From assembly GCF_000012865.1 (NCBI RefSeq), contig NC_007503.1, forward strand, positions 1,178,001 to 1,242,000: a DNA stretch of 64,000 nucleotides, given 5' to 3'. Both the position numbers and the translations under genes were made by a program. Under the pieces are notes generated by a model. It had not been told where the DNA came from and ran no database searches. It was given only the letters and a program-made list of their open reading frames with translations. Below are positions 54,591 through 61,948 of this stretch, piece after piece (the stretch's first letter is position 1; every line of letters starts with the position of its first letter). The stretch is from Carboxydothermus hydrogenoformans Z-2901. Lineage in GTDB: Bacteria > Bacillota > Z-2901 > Carboxydothermales > Carboxydothermaceae.

Positions 54591-55433
54591 CTATAAAATA
54601 ACAGTTTCATGACGAGCAACATGACAATTTAAGTTAACTGCCACGGGTAAGCTTGCTATATGGGTTGGGTAAGTTTCAATGTGAACTGCTAAAGCTGTAA
54701 CCCTGCCTCCTAATCCCTGAGGCCCAATCCCCAAATTATTTATCTTTTCCAATAGTTCTCTTTCCAGGGAGTTGTAAAAGGGGTCGGGATTTTGAGTGCC
54801 AACTTCCCGTAACAATGCTTTCTTTGCTAATAAGGCAGCTTTCTCAAAAGTACCTCCAATTCCCACACCTACAATTATTGGCGGACAAGGATTAGAGCCT
54901 GCTTGACGAACTGTATCAATAACAAATTGCTTTACTCCTTCAACTCCATCAGCAGGCTTTAACATTTTTAGCTGGCTCATATTTTCACTTCCACCGCCTT
55001 TAGGTGCTACCGTAATTTTTACCCTGTCTCCTGGAACAATATCAATATGCACCACTGCTGGAGTATTGTCACCAGTATTTACCCGGTTTAGAGGATCCTT
55101 CACAATTGATTTTCTCAAGTATCCTTCACTATATCCCTCTCTAACCCCTTGATTAATTGCATCGTGCAAATCCCCCCCTACCAAGTGTACGTCCTGGCCA
55201 ATTTCTAAAAATATTACCGCAGTACCGGTATCCTGACAAATTGGTAATTCTTCATCTTTGGCTATTTGAGCATTTTCAATAACTCTCTGTAATATTTTTT
55301 TACCAACTTCACTTTCCTCATTGTTCGCTGCTACCTTTAAAGCATTTAAAATATCGGTACTTAGTTCCTGATTTGCCTTCACTACTAAAGTTTTTACGGC
55401 ATTTTTAATTTCCTTAACATCTAAATTACGCAT
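54591..55433 (-). CDS. class I fumarate hydratase, alpha subunit (N-terminal domain)
   Basis: 280 residues. Iron-sulfur cluster cysteines are probably those in [15 protein letters not shown] near 61, [17 protein letters not shown] near 178, and [13 protein letters not shown] at the C-terminus. [14 protein letters not shown] near 140 is the conserved substrate-site segment. It is first in the operon fumarase alpha-beta-SdhA-C-D-B-malic enzyme, with GGAGGG before the ATG and a sigma-54 promoter only 30 bases upstream. Confidence 0.95.
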   Translation of the reverse strand: MRNLDVKEIKNAVKTLVVKANQELSTDILNALKVAANNEESEVGKKILQRVIENAQIAKDEELPICQDTGTAVIFLEIGQDVHLVGGDLHDAINQGVREGYSEGYLRKSIVKDPLNRVNTGDNTPAVVHIDIVPGDRVKITVAPKGGGSENMSQLKMLKPADGVEGVKQFVIDTVRQAGSNPCPPIIVGVGIGGTFEKAALLAKKALLREVGTQNPDPFYNSLERELLEKINNLGIGPQGLGGRVTALAVHIETYPTHIASLPVAVNLNCHVARHETVIL

Positions 55434-55461
55434 CTATCCATCCCTCCCTATCGGTACTTTA

Positions 55462-55477
55462 AGCAATTATGATGCCA
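55462..55477 (-). promoter_or_regulatory. sigma-54 promoter of the fumarase-SDH-malic enzyme operon
   Basis: On the minus strand TGGCATCATAATTGCT (55477-55462) has GG and GC at exact -24/-12 spacing. Transcription would begin near 55451, giving a leader of about 18 nt that just includes the ribosome site of fumarase alpha. The sigma-54 activator gene lies immediately upstream. Confidence 0.85.
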
Positions 55478-55552
55478 ACGATTTTCAGGCATAAAAAAAA
55501 CAAACATGCTTCTATTTTTTAAAAATTATAACTTTTATTTTAATTTTTAAAA

Positions 55553-57067
55553 TTACAAATTATATCGCTTTATCTTATTGTAAAGGCTTGCAAGGGAAAT
55601 TCCCAGTTTTTCGGCAATCATTTTTTTTGCCGATAAGGACCTTCCATATTTCTCCAATGCCATACTTATAACCTCTTTTTCTATGTCCCCCAATTTTTTA
55701 ATTGGGAAACTTTTTTCCAAAACCGGAGGTTCATTAGCTTTTGAAAAATAGCCATAGAAATGATGCTCGTCTAAATACTCATCATCCACCAAGATTATTG
55801 TTCTCTCTAAAAGATTTTCTAACTCACGTATATTTCCGGGCCATGGATAATTTTGAAATAGCTCCTGTGCCTTTGGCGTTAATCCTTTTACCTTTTTGCC
55901 AAAGCGCCGATTTAATCTACCGATAATATTTTCTGCTATCAGCAAAATATCTTCTTTATTTCTCTTTCTTAACGGTGGTAGTTCTATATCAATAACTTTT
56001 AAACGAAAATATAAATCTTCCCTAAACTTTCTTTCCTTAACCATTCGCTTTAAATCGCGATTTGTTGCTGCAATAACCCTTACATCAGTAGTAATAGTTT
56101 CAATACCTCCAACCCTTTCAAATTGCTTATCTTCCAAAACTCGCAAAAGCTTGGCCTGTAAAAATAAATTTAAATCGCCAATTTCATCTAAAAATATCGT
56201 TCCCTGATGGGCTAATTCAAACTTTCCCATCTTGGTTTTGGTTGCCCCGGTAAATGCCCCTTTTTCATAACCAAACAGTTCACTCTCTAATAAATTTTCA
56301 GGTATAGCAGCACAGTTAATTTTAACAAAAGGTTTTGAGGAACGACTACTTTCCATGTGGATTGCCTGGGCAAACATTTCCTTACCGGTTCCACTTTCAC
56401 CTAACAGAAGAACCGTGGCATCACTTTTTGCGGCCTTTTTCGCTATTTTTTTGGCCTCTAAAAGTTTTTCATCCTTTCCAATAATATCGTTAAAAGTATA
56501 ACGACAACCGGAAAGCTCCGAAAGCTTTTGACTAAAGCTCTCTAACATTTCCTGAGTTTTACTGAGTTGTTCGCTAATTTTCAGAATATCCGTAACCGTT
56601 TGAAATACCACAGCTCCACCGCTTAATTTTCCATCGATAAATATCGGTACAGCATTTGATACCACTTCTGCTTTACTTCCCCCCACTAAAGTTCGGTGCC
56701 CGATAACCGGTTTCATTAACTTAATGGCCTGGGCTAAAGCTCCATAGGGGGAAACTTCGAAAATATTTTTGCCAATTCTTTCTTCCTTTTCGATACCAGT
56801 TATGCGGGTAAACGCTTGATTGATGTATTTAATTTCGCCTTTTTCGTCGGCTATTTCAATTCCCTCCTGGAGAGAATCTAAAATTTTCAGAAGCTCTTCC
56901 CGCATTTTCTGGGCAAGCACTAAATCGGTAATCTGACTTAACCCTTTATTATCGGCAATAAAAAAATCAGGATTTGCCATCACCGCTTGTTCCACATTCT
57001 GGACTTTGACTATTGGCAATCCCTTTAAAAACTCCGGCTCCAATTCTCCTAAATAATAAATCGTCAC
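55553..57067 (-). CDS. sigma-54-dependent activator next to the fumarase operon
   Basis: 504 residues. A short N-terminal segment of unknown type (1-50) and one PAS domain (about 65-175) precede the AAA+ domain with Walker A GESGTGKE near 227, [15 protein letters not shown] near 268 and [10 protein letters not shown] near 292. The Fis-type DNA-binding end has [20 protein letters not shown]. It lies 120 bases before fumarase alpha on the same strand, with the sigma-54 promoter between. It is very likely the activator of that operon; the ligand sensed by PAS is unknown. Confidence 0.92.
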   Translation of the reverse strand: MTIYYLGELEPEFLKGLPIVKVQNVEQAVMANPDFFIADNKGLSQITDLVLAQKMREELLKILDSLQEGIEIADEKGEIKYINQAFTRITGIEKEERIGKNIFEVSPYGALAQAIKLMKPVIGHRTLVGGSKAEVVSNAVPIFIDGKLSGGAVVFQTVTDILKISEQLSKTQEMLESFSQKLSELSGCRYTFNDIIGKDEKLLEAKKIAKKAAKSDATVLLLGESGTGKEMFAQAIHMESSRSSKPFVKINCAAIPENLLESELFGYEKGAFTGATKTKMGKFELAHQGTIFLDEIGDLNLFLQAKLLRVLEDKQFERVGGIETITTDVRVIAATNRDLKRMVKERKFREDLYFRLKVIDIELPPLRKRNKEDILLIAENIIGRLNRRFGKKVKGLTPKAQELFQNYPWPGNIRELENLLERTIILVDDEYLDEHHFYGYFSKANEPPVLEKSFPIKKLGDIEKEVISMALEKYGRSLSAKKMIAEKLGISLASLYNKIKRYNL

Positions 57068-57139
57068 TGTTCATTCCTCCGTTTTTAATTTTATAAATTT
57101 TTATTCTATAAATTATAAGTTTTTCCTGCAAAATAATTT

Positions 57140-57178
57140 CGAACTTATGTTTTCAAAAACCTAAAACATTATTATAAT
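57140..57178 (+). promoter_or_regulatory. lexA promoter with SOS box
   Basis: CGAACTTATGTTTT (57140-57153) matches the Gram-positive LexA operator CGAAC-N4-GTTYG except at the end. It overlaps a -35 element TTTTCA (57150-57155), 17 bases before a perfect TATAAT (57173-57178). This suggests autorepression by LexA. Confidence 0.7.
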
Positions 57179-57213
57179 AAACTTAAAAGCTACCAAAATG
57201 AGGTGATTTTTGC

Positions 57214-57828
57214 GTGAAAAACTCCCTTCTTTCGCACCAGGAAAAAAAAATAATCTCATTTATAAAGCAATACCTCAATGAGAATGGATATCCTCCCACA
57301 ATTCGAGAAATCTGTCAGGGTGTTGGATTAAGCTCTCCCTCCACTGTTCATCACCACTTGAAAAACTTGGAAAGCAAAGGCTATCTGCAACGAAATCCAA
57401 CCAAACCACGAGCCTTAGAACTTGTAGCCGAAAAAGCACCGGAAGAGCTTTTATCAATTCCCTTATTGGGCAATGTTGCTGCCGGTTATCCAACTTTAGC
57501 CATTGAAAATGCCGAAGAAGAAATGCAAATACCCAAGTCCCTATTTCCGGAAAAAGAGTTATTTGCTTTGCGCATTAAGGGAGACAGTATGATCGAGGAA
57601 GGAATACTGCCAGGAGATGTGATAATTGTAAAAAAGCAAGAAGTAGCCGAAAACGGTGACATCGTTGTCGCTTATTTAGAGGGAGAAGTTACTGTAAAAA
57701 AATTCTGGAAAGATAGTGTGAATGGAGTGATTAAATTAATTCCAGCAAATTCAAAATACGAACCGATTATCATAAACCGGGAAACAAAAATATTGGGTAA
57801 AGTTATAGGCTTGTTAAGACGATATTAA
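57214..57828 (+). CDS. lexA: LexA SOS-response repressor
   Basis: 204 residues. The N-terminal winged helix has NGYPPTIREICQGVGLSSPSTVHHHL near 22 (recognition helix SSPSTVHHHLKNL). The self-cleavage site is the Ala-Gly in GNVAAGYPT near 88, with catalytic serine in KGDSMIEEGI near 125 and lysine in GEVTVKKF near 162. It represses DNA-damage genes until RecA-stimulated self-cleavage. The GTG start has AGGTGA upstream. It is divergent from the sigma-54 activator gene and has its own SOS-box promoter. Confidence 0.97.
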   Translation: MKNSLLSHQEKKIISFIKQYLNENGYPPTIREICQGVGLSSPSTVHHHLKNLESKGYLQRNPTKPRALELVAEKAPEELLSIPLLGNVAAGYPTLAIENAEEEMQIPKSLFPEKELFALRIKGDSMIEEGILPGDVIIVKKQEVAENGDIVVAYLEGEVTVKKFWKDSVNGVIKLIPANSKYEPIIINRETKILGKVIGLLRRY

Positions 57829-57857
57829 ATAAGCCAGCAACTTTTGCTGGCTTATTT
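57827..57857. terminator. Bidirectional terminator between lexA and a convergent small gene
   Basis: AAATAAGCCAGCAA (57827-57840) pairs perfectly with TTGCTGGCTTATTT (57844-57857). It overlaps both stop codons and serves both strands. Confidence 0.85.
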
Positions 57858-58070
57858 CCATATTTTTAAAGCTTCCTTTAACAAATCCTGGTGCAGTTCC
57901 GCAGGTAGTTCCAGCCAAAATACTTTATCCTTACTTTGGTAGTAGTAATGCACTCTACCCATGCCATAAGTTTTAAAAACCTTTAAACCCTCAATTTCAA
58001 TCGCCTCTGGATAGCTGAAAGGACTTTTACCTATAGCCGCTTTTATCTTCCGGTCCATAAGATCACACAA
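57852..58070 (-). CDS. small conserved-looking protein of unknown function, start uncertain
   Basis: 72 residues from TTG 58070, which has GGAGG eight bases upstream. The frame stays open a further 18 codons to the stop of the previous gene and reads like coding sequence (IWISKANSVQEAAYLCDLMD). It could therefore begin at an ATT at 58112 with AAGGAAG just upstream, giving 86 residues. The protein is soluble and contains aromatic-rich KTYGMGRVHYYYQSKDKVFWLE. I do not recognise a family. It is the last gene of the ccm-direction operon. Confidence 0.55.
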   Translation of the reverse strand: MCDLMDRKIKAAIGKSPFSYPEAIEIEGLKVFKTYGMGRVHYYYQSKDKVFWLELPAELHQDLLKEALKIWK

Positions 58071-58124
58071 GTAAGCTGCCTCCTGTACTGAATTGGCCTT
58101 TGAAATCCAAATTCGGGCTTCCTT

Positions 58125-58361
58125 TTAATAGTTTTTATAGGTAATAACTTCAGCTGCTTTGATATCAATTAGTTTTCCATGTAAGTCGTTCACGGCGGCA
58201 ATTGCTGCATTTCCCTTGATATCTTCTACCCGATACATTTCAGCAAAAGTTTCCGGTGCTAAATTAAGTTCCAAATCTTTTTTTTCAAAGTAATTAACCA
58301 CAAAAAAGGCACCAAGAATAATCCCCCAAAAAATTCCCAATGCCAGTATTGCTCTTTTCAT
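58125..58361 (-). CDS. small membrane-anchored protein in the ccm operon
   Basis: 78 residues. One N-terminal membrane helix (about 4-24) is followed by an outside domain with APETFAEMYRVEDIKGNAAIAA. AAAGGAG lies seven bases before the ATG, inside the end of the CcmD-like gene. I do not recognise a family. Position after ccmC and ccmD suggests a role with exported heme or apocytochrome. It has no cysteine or CxxCH motif, so it is not itself a c-type cytochrome. Confidence 0.7.
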   Translation of the reverse strand: MKRAILALGIFWGIILGAFFVVNYFEKKDLELNLAPETFAEMYRVEDIKGNAAIAAVNDLHGKLIDIKAAEVITYKNY

Positions 58362-58364
58362 GGT

Positions 58365-58508
58365 TTAACTCCTTTTATCTAAAGCCTCTTTTATTAACTC
58401 CAATTCCCGTTTAATTTGCTTTTGCCTTTGTCCCAAGACCACAGTATAGAGAAAAATTAATGTCCAAATAATAAAATACGCTAAAGCTAAAGCAGTTAAT
58501 TTACTCAT
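58365..58508 (-). CDS. ccmD: CcmD-like small membrane protein (47 aa)
   Basis: 47 residues, too short for a usual gene call. One membrane helix (about 3-25, ALALAYFIIWTLIFLYTVVL) is followed by a charged amphipathic helix with GQRQKQIKRELELIKEAL, the layout of CcmD. CcmD releases holo-CcmE from the CcmABC complex. It lies 12 bases after ccmC, with GGGGGTAAG before the ATG, as in typical ccmABCD order. Confidence 0.8.
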   Translation of the reverse strand: MSKLTALALAYFIIWTLIFLYTVVLGQRQKQIKRELELIKEALDKRS

Positions 58509-58520
58509 TTTCTTACCCCC

Positions 58521-59225
58521 CTAACCGTAAAATTTTTCATTGACTATATCCTTTAAACGATTTAACTCCCGGTGCAGCAAATTAATTCTTGCGCTTTTTA
58601 CTAACAAGTAAATATATAAAGCTGTAAAGGCAAACAGGCTTATAAAAAAGGCTGGCTTCATGGCAGGGTCCAAACCGCCCGATGGATTATTAAAAATAAT
58701 TGGATGAAAAGTCTTTTGCCACCAGCGACCGGCAGCAAAAACCAGGGGAACATCTAAAAAGCCAATAATGCCAAAAATTGCTGCAAAACGTGCCGTTTTT
58801 TCTTCTTCCCCCGCCGCAAGCCTTAACACTACGTATGCTAAATAGATAAACCACATAATAATTGCAGTAGTTAATTTAGGATCCCAGGTCCACCAGGCAT
58901 TCCATACCGTTTTCGCCCAAATAGGTCCGGTGGTAATAACAATAGTAGTAAACACAACTCCTATCTCTGCCGAAGCCAGGCTGATCCCATCCCAGTAATA
59001 ATCCCTTTTAATTAAAAACATAATACTCCCTACAAAGACCACAAAAAAGGCTAAAAACGCAACCCAGGCAGCCGAGACATGAAAATAAAAAATTTTTTGA
59101 ACGATCCCCATCATTTTCTCCTCGGGGGCAACCACAAAAACCATGTAAATTGCCACCGAAAGAACTACGTATGCTAATAGTCCCAAAAAATAATCCCAAA
59201 CTCTATCCCTCTCCATCTTAACCAA
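58521..59225 (-). CDS. ccmC: heme exporter/handling protein CcmC
   Basis: 234 residues with six membrane helices. The tryptophan-rich periplasmic signature is WNAWWTWDPKLTTAIIMWF near 108, with conserved histidines FYFHVSAAW near 48 and FHPII near 172. CcmC presents heme to CcmE outside the membrane. It starts directly after ccmB; TTG 59225 has GGAGGTG five bases upstream, and ATG 59216 is an alternative. A ccmE gene is not in the window but could lie before 64 kb. Confidence 0.92.
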   Translation of the reverse strand: MVKMERDRVWDYFLGLLAYVVLSVAIYMVFVVAPEEKMMGIVQKIFYFHVSAAWVAFLAFFVVFVGSIMFLIKRDYYWDGISLASAEIGVVFTTIVITTGPIWAKTVWNAWWTWDPKLTTAIIMWFIYLAYVVLRLAAGEEEKTARFAAIFGIIGFLDVPLVFAAGRWWQKTFHPIIFNNPSGGLDPAMKPAFFISLFAFTALYIYLLVKSARINLLHRELNRLKDIVNEKFYG

Positions 59226-59903
59226 TTACACCTCCAGTAAGATTTCAAAAAGCATTAAAGGTACCACAATAAACAGTAAGTCATAAACCCCCAGAATTTT
59301 AAGCCAAATACTCCATTCGCTAAAGGGAAGATTGAAAAAAACACCTTTAGTTGCCGCCACACTTCCCAAAATAACCGGAATTAAGACCGGAAAGAGTAGT
59401 ACAGGCAGCAGTATGTCACTTGCCCGGGTATTAGCAGCCAAAGCAGCCAAAAAAGTTCCTATGGCTACAAATCCTAAACTACCAAAAAATAAGATAATCA
59501 AAAAAAAGCCAAATTTTTGGGGAACAGGAATGTTTAAAAAGATAAAAAACAGAGGTAAAGTTAAAATTTCAATAATCAGTAAGAAAACCAAATTACTTAA
59601 CATTTTTCCCAAAAAAATTACACTGCGATCCACCGGAGCTAACATTAATCCCAATAAACAATCCTGATTTTTTTCTATAAAAAAGGAACGATTTAACCCT
59701 AAAAGGCCTGAAAAGAAAAAGGTTATCCATATTATTCCGGGAAAAATATCGTTTACAATCTGTTTTTTAACATCAAAAGCAAAATTAAAAATTACCAGCA
59801 TTATTAAGGCAAAAACTAACATTACACTTAGCATCTCTTTGGAATGAAATTCAGCTTTTATGTCTTTTTCCACAATAGCTAATGCCTTTTTAAAAAAGGT
59901 CAT
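59226..59903 (-). CDS. ccmB: heme exporter membrane subunit CcmB
   Basis: 225 residues with six membrane helices. The family's KDIKAEFHSKEMLSVMLVF near 15, FFSGLLGLNRSFFIEKNQDCLLGLMLAPVDR near 62-92 (core GLNRSF and LLAPVDR-type end) and LFPVLIPVILGSVAAT near 167 fit CcmB. It forms the channel part of the CcmAB ABC transporter. Its start overlaps ccmA by four bases, implying coupling. Confidence 0.92.
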   Translation of the reverse strand: MTFFKKALAIVEKDIKAEFHSKEMLSVMLVFALIMLVIFNFAFDVKKQIVNDIFPGIIWITFFFSGLLGLNRSFFIEKNQDCLLGLMLAPVDRSVIFLGKMLSNLVFLLIIEILTLPLFFIFLNIPVPQKFGFFLIILFFGSLGFVAIGTFLAALAANTRASDILLPVLLFPVLIPVILGSVAATKGVFFNLPFSEWSIWLKILGVYDLLFIVVPLMLFEILLEV

Positions 59904-60601
59904 GCAGAAATCCCAACCTTTTTTCGGTATATTTCTTTTAAACTCTTTAAATCATAAAGATTAGCTTCATCGAAAACCAGTTGTCCGCGATTTAAAATTA
60001 ATATCCGATCGCTAAGTTCGACCCCTTCTTCAAAGTTGTGGGTAATCATTAAAATGGTTCGTTTTCTTTGCTTTAACGTTTTTAAAACATTGTTTAAAAT
60101 ATCTATAGCTTGCTGGTCTAACCCGGTATAAGGCTCATCAAAAAGGACGATTTCCGGATCGTTTAACAAACAGCGGGCAATAGCTAAGCGCTGGAGCATG
60201 CCCCGGGAAAAAGTTTTTACCTGCTGGTAAAAGCTAAGTTCCAAGCCTACCTGTTGAATAACTTCCCTTACCCTTTCTTCAAGGTTTTTTACCCCATACA
60301 TTTTTCCGTAAAAGAGCAAATTATCCCGGGCCGACAGGGAATCATACAGAAAGGAATTATGGGAAATTACCCCAAGCTTTTTCCTTAAAGCAACACCACC
60401 TTCATTTACAGCTATTCCGTTAATTTTTATTACACCAGAAGTTGGCTTCATTAAAAGAGAAAGAATTTTAAATAACGTACTTTTGCCAGCTCCATTGGGT
60501 CCAAGAACTGTTATAAACTGGCCATCTTCAACGTTAAAACTTATATTTTTTAAAATTACCTTGTCCCCGATCTTTTTCGTTACATTCTTCACTTCAATCA
60601 T
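59900..60601 (-). CDS. ccmA: heme exporter ATP-binding subunit CcmA
   Basis: 233 residues of ABC ATPase. Walker A is VLGPNGAGKSTLFKIL near 33, the signature is FSRGMLQRLAIARCLL near 130, Walker B is IVLFDEPYTGLD near 155, and the switch histidine is in MITHN near 190. It powers release of heme-loaded CcmE. Order here is ccmF - (two small/unknown genes) - A - B - C - D. Confidence 0.92.
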   Translation of the reverse strand: MIEVKNVTKKIGDKVILKNISFNVEDGQFITVLGPNGAGKSTLFKILSLLMKPTSGVIKINGIAVNEGGVALRKKLGVISHNSFLYDSLSARDNLLFYGKMYGVKNLEERVREVIQQVGLELSFYQQVKTFSRGMLQRLAIARCLLNDPEIVLFDEPYTGLDQQAIDILNNVLKTLKQRKRTILMITHNFEEGVELSDRILILNRGQLVFDEANLYDLKSLKEIYRKKVGISA

Positions 60602-60610
60602 GGCCTACAC

Positions 60611-61570
60611 CTATTCGGAAAGTTTTTTAAGCTCTATTTTGATCTTTTTTAGCTGTTCTTTATAATTATTTAAAAGTTCCTGATATTCTTCTTCAGTTAC
60701 CTCAGCCTTACCGTACTTTTCTTCCAAAAGCTCCACTTTGGCCAAAATTTCCTGCTCCTGGGCTTTTAATTGTTTTACTTTTTCCAAAAACTCCTCATCA
60801 TCTAAAGACTCGTGTTTACTCCGGTAAAGCATTACTAAAGCTACCACTATTCCCCCAATAACCAAAAGCAAAAAGACAAGCCACAGGTGAGGATCGGTAT
60901 TACCAAGGGGTGAATTTTTCCACCGTTGTATATGCTCCGGACTATGAAATTTCAAATTAGTAGTTTCTTCACTATAGATTTGAGGTGCTTTTTGCCAGTT
61001 CCCCTGGCCGGCTGTAAGGTTTAAAGTTATCTTGGTATTTTCCTTTAAATTTCCAGTTGCGTAGACATCAAAAGACTTACCATTGATTTCTAATACACCT
61101 TGAGGAGTTAATTCTCCGCTGTTTATGGTAAACTCCCCGGGCGTTGTTAAAACGGCAAAAACATCACAGCTATAGGGAAAGTAAAGGATTAAACTTTTTT
61201 TATCGGCAAAAGGTAAAGAGTAATTTATGCTAAGCTTTACCGCAGTAAGTCCCCCGGTAGTGAGACCCAGGCCATCTGGAAAGCGGATATATTGCTCTTC
61301 CTTTATCCCGCTTACGTTTAAATCGGTAAAACCCTGAGGCAAAGGAAGAAAAACTTCAACAACCTTTCCGTTGTGCTGTTCCTTGTAGCCTTGAGGTATG
61401 TCAATTTGAAGAATTTGCTGAACGTTAAGATTGGAACCGTTTTTTGCAAGAAACAAGTGATTCAACCTGACCACCGGTTTTTCCCCGGCAAAGACAGAAG
61501 TGCAAAGACCAAACAAGAAAAAGGTAATTATAAAGAAAAACTTAAAAGCAGCAAAAAATTTTTCTTTCAT
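60611..61570 (-). CDS. exported membrane protein of unknown function in the ccm operon
   Basis: 319 residues. A signal peptide (about 1-28, ending SVFAGE) precedes a 190-residue beta-rich outside domain, one membrane helix (about 230-250, HLWLVFLLLVIGGIVVALVM) and a cytoplasmic coiled coil (about 258-319, LEKVKQLKAQEQEILAKVELL and similar heptads). No heme or cysteine motif is seen. I do not recognise a family. The position between ccmF-linked genes and ccmA suggests a structural or adaptor role in System I of Firmicutes. Confidence 0.75.
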   Translation of the reverse strand: MKEKFFAAFKFFFIITFFLFGLCTSVFAGEKPVVRLNHLFLAKNGSNLNVQQILQIDIPQGYKEQHNGKVVEVFLPLPQGFTDLNVSGIKEEQYIRFPDGLGLTTGGLTAVKLSINYSLPFADKKSLILYFPYSCDVFAVLTTPGEFTINSGELTPQGVLEINGKSFDVYATGNLKENTKITLNLTAGQGNWQKAPQIYSEETTNLKFHSPEHIQRWKNSPLGNTDPHLWLVFLLLVIGGIVVALVMLYRSKHESLDDEEFLEKVKQLKAQEQEILAKVELLEEKYGKAEVTEEEYQELLNNYKEQLKKIKIELKKLSE

Positions 61571-61948
61571 CTAACCCCTCCGTTTTTTGTTGCGAAGTCT
61601 TTGAAGTTCTTCTTCAATTTCTTTCTCAATGTCCCGCTCAACCTGCACTTTATCTTCCAATTTGGACTGTTTTTTATCTCCTAAAAGTTCGTTGTAAGCT
61701 TTTAGGATTAAGCTTGCTTCTTTGGCATAACGGCTTTTTAACTCCTCATAATCTTCCTTGGCAATTTTCCCCATGTGATAATCAAACTCAATCTCGCTTA
61801 GGGTTTTAAAAATTGCTTCTTTATCCTTAAGTAGCTTTTCTTTTAAAGATGCGGTTTTCTTTGTTTCATCGGTGGATTTTACAAAGAAAGGATAAATTAC
61901 CAAAAATCCACATAATGCCAAGAGCAAAATATCGATTACTATGGCCAT
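61571..61948 (-). CDS. CcmI-like membrane coiled-coil protein
   Basis: 125 residues. One N-terminal membrane helix (about 4-24) is followed by a long charged helical region with FKTLSEIEFDYHMGKIAKEDYEELK near 47-71 (pattern LxELEFDxxxGKxxxEDYxxL), the typical short-form CcmI/zinc-ribbon-lacking segment of ccm clusters. It would help bring apocytochrome to the heme lyase. It overlaps the ccmF stop by one base. Confidence 0.75.
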   Translation of the reverse strand: MAIVIDILLLALCGFLVIYPFFVKSTDETKKTASLKEKLLKDKEAIFKTLSEIEFDYHMGKIAKEDYEELKSRYAKEASLILKAYNELLGDKKQSKLEDKVQVERDIEKEIEEELQRLRNKKRRG

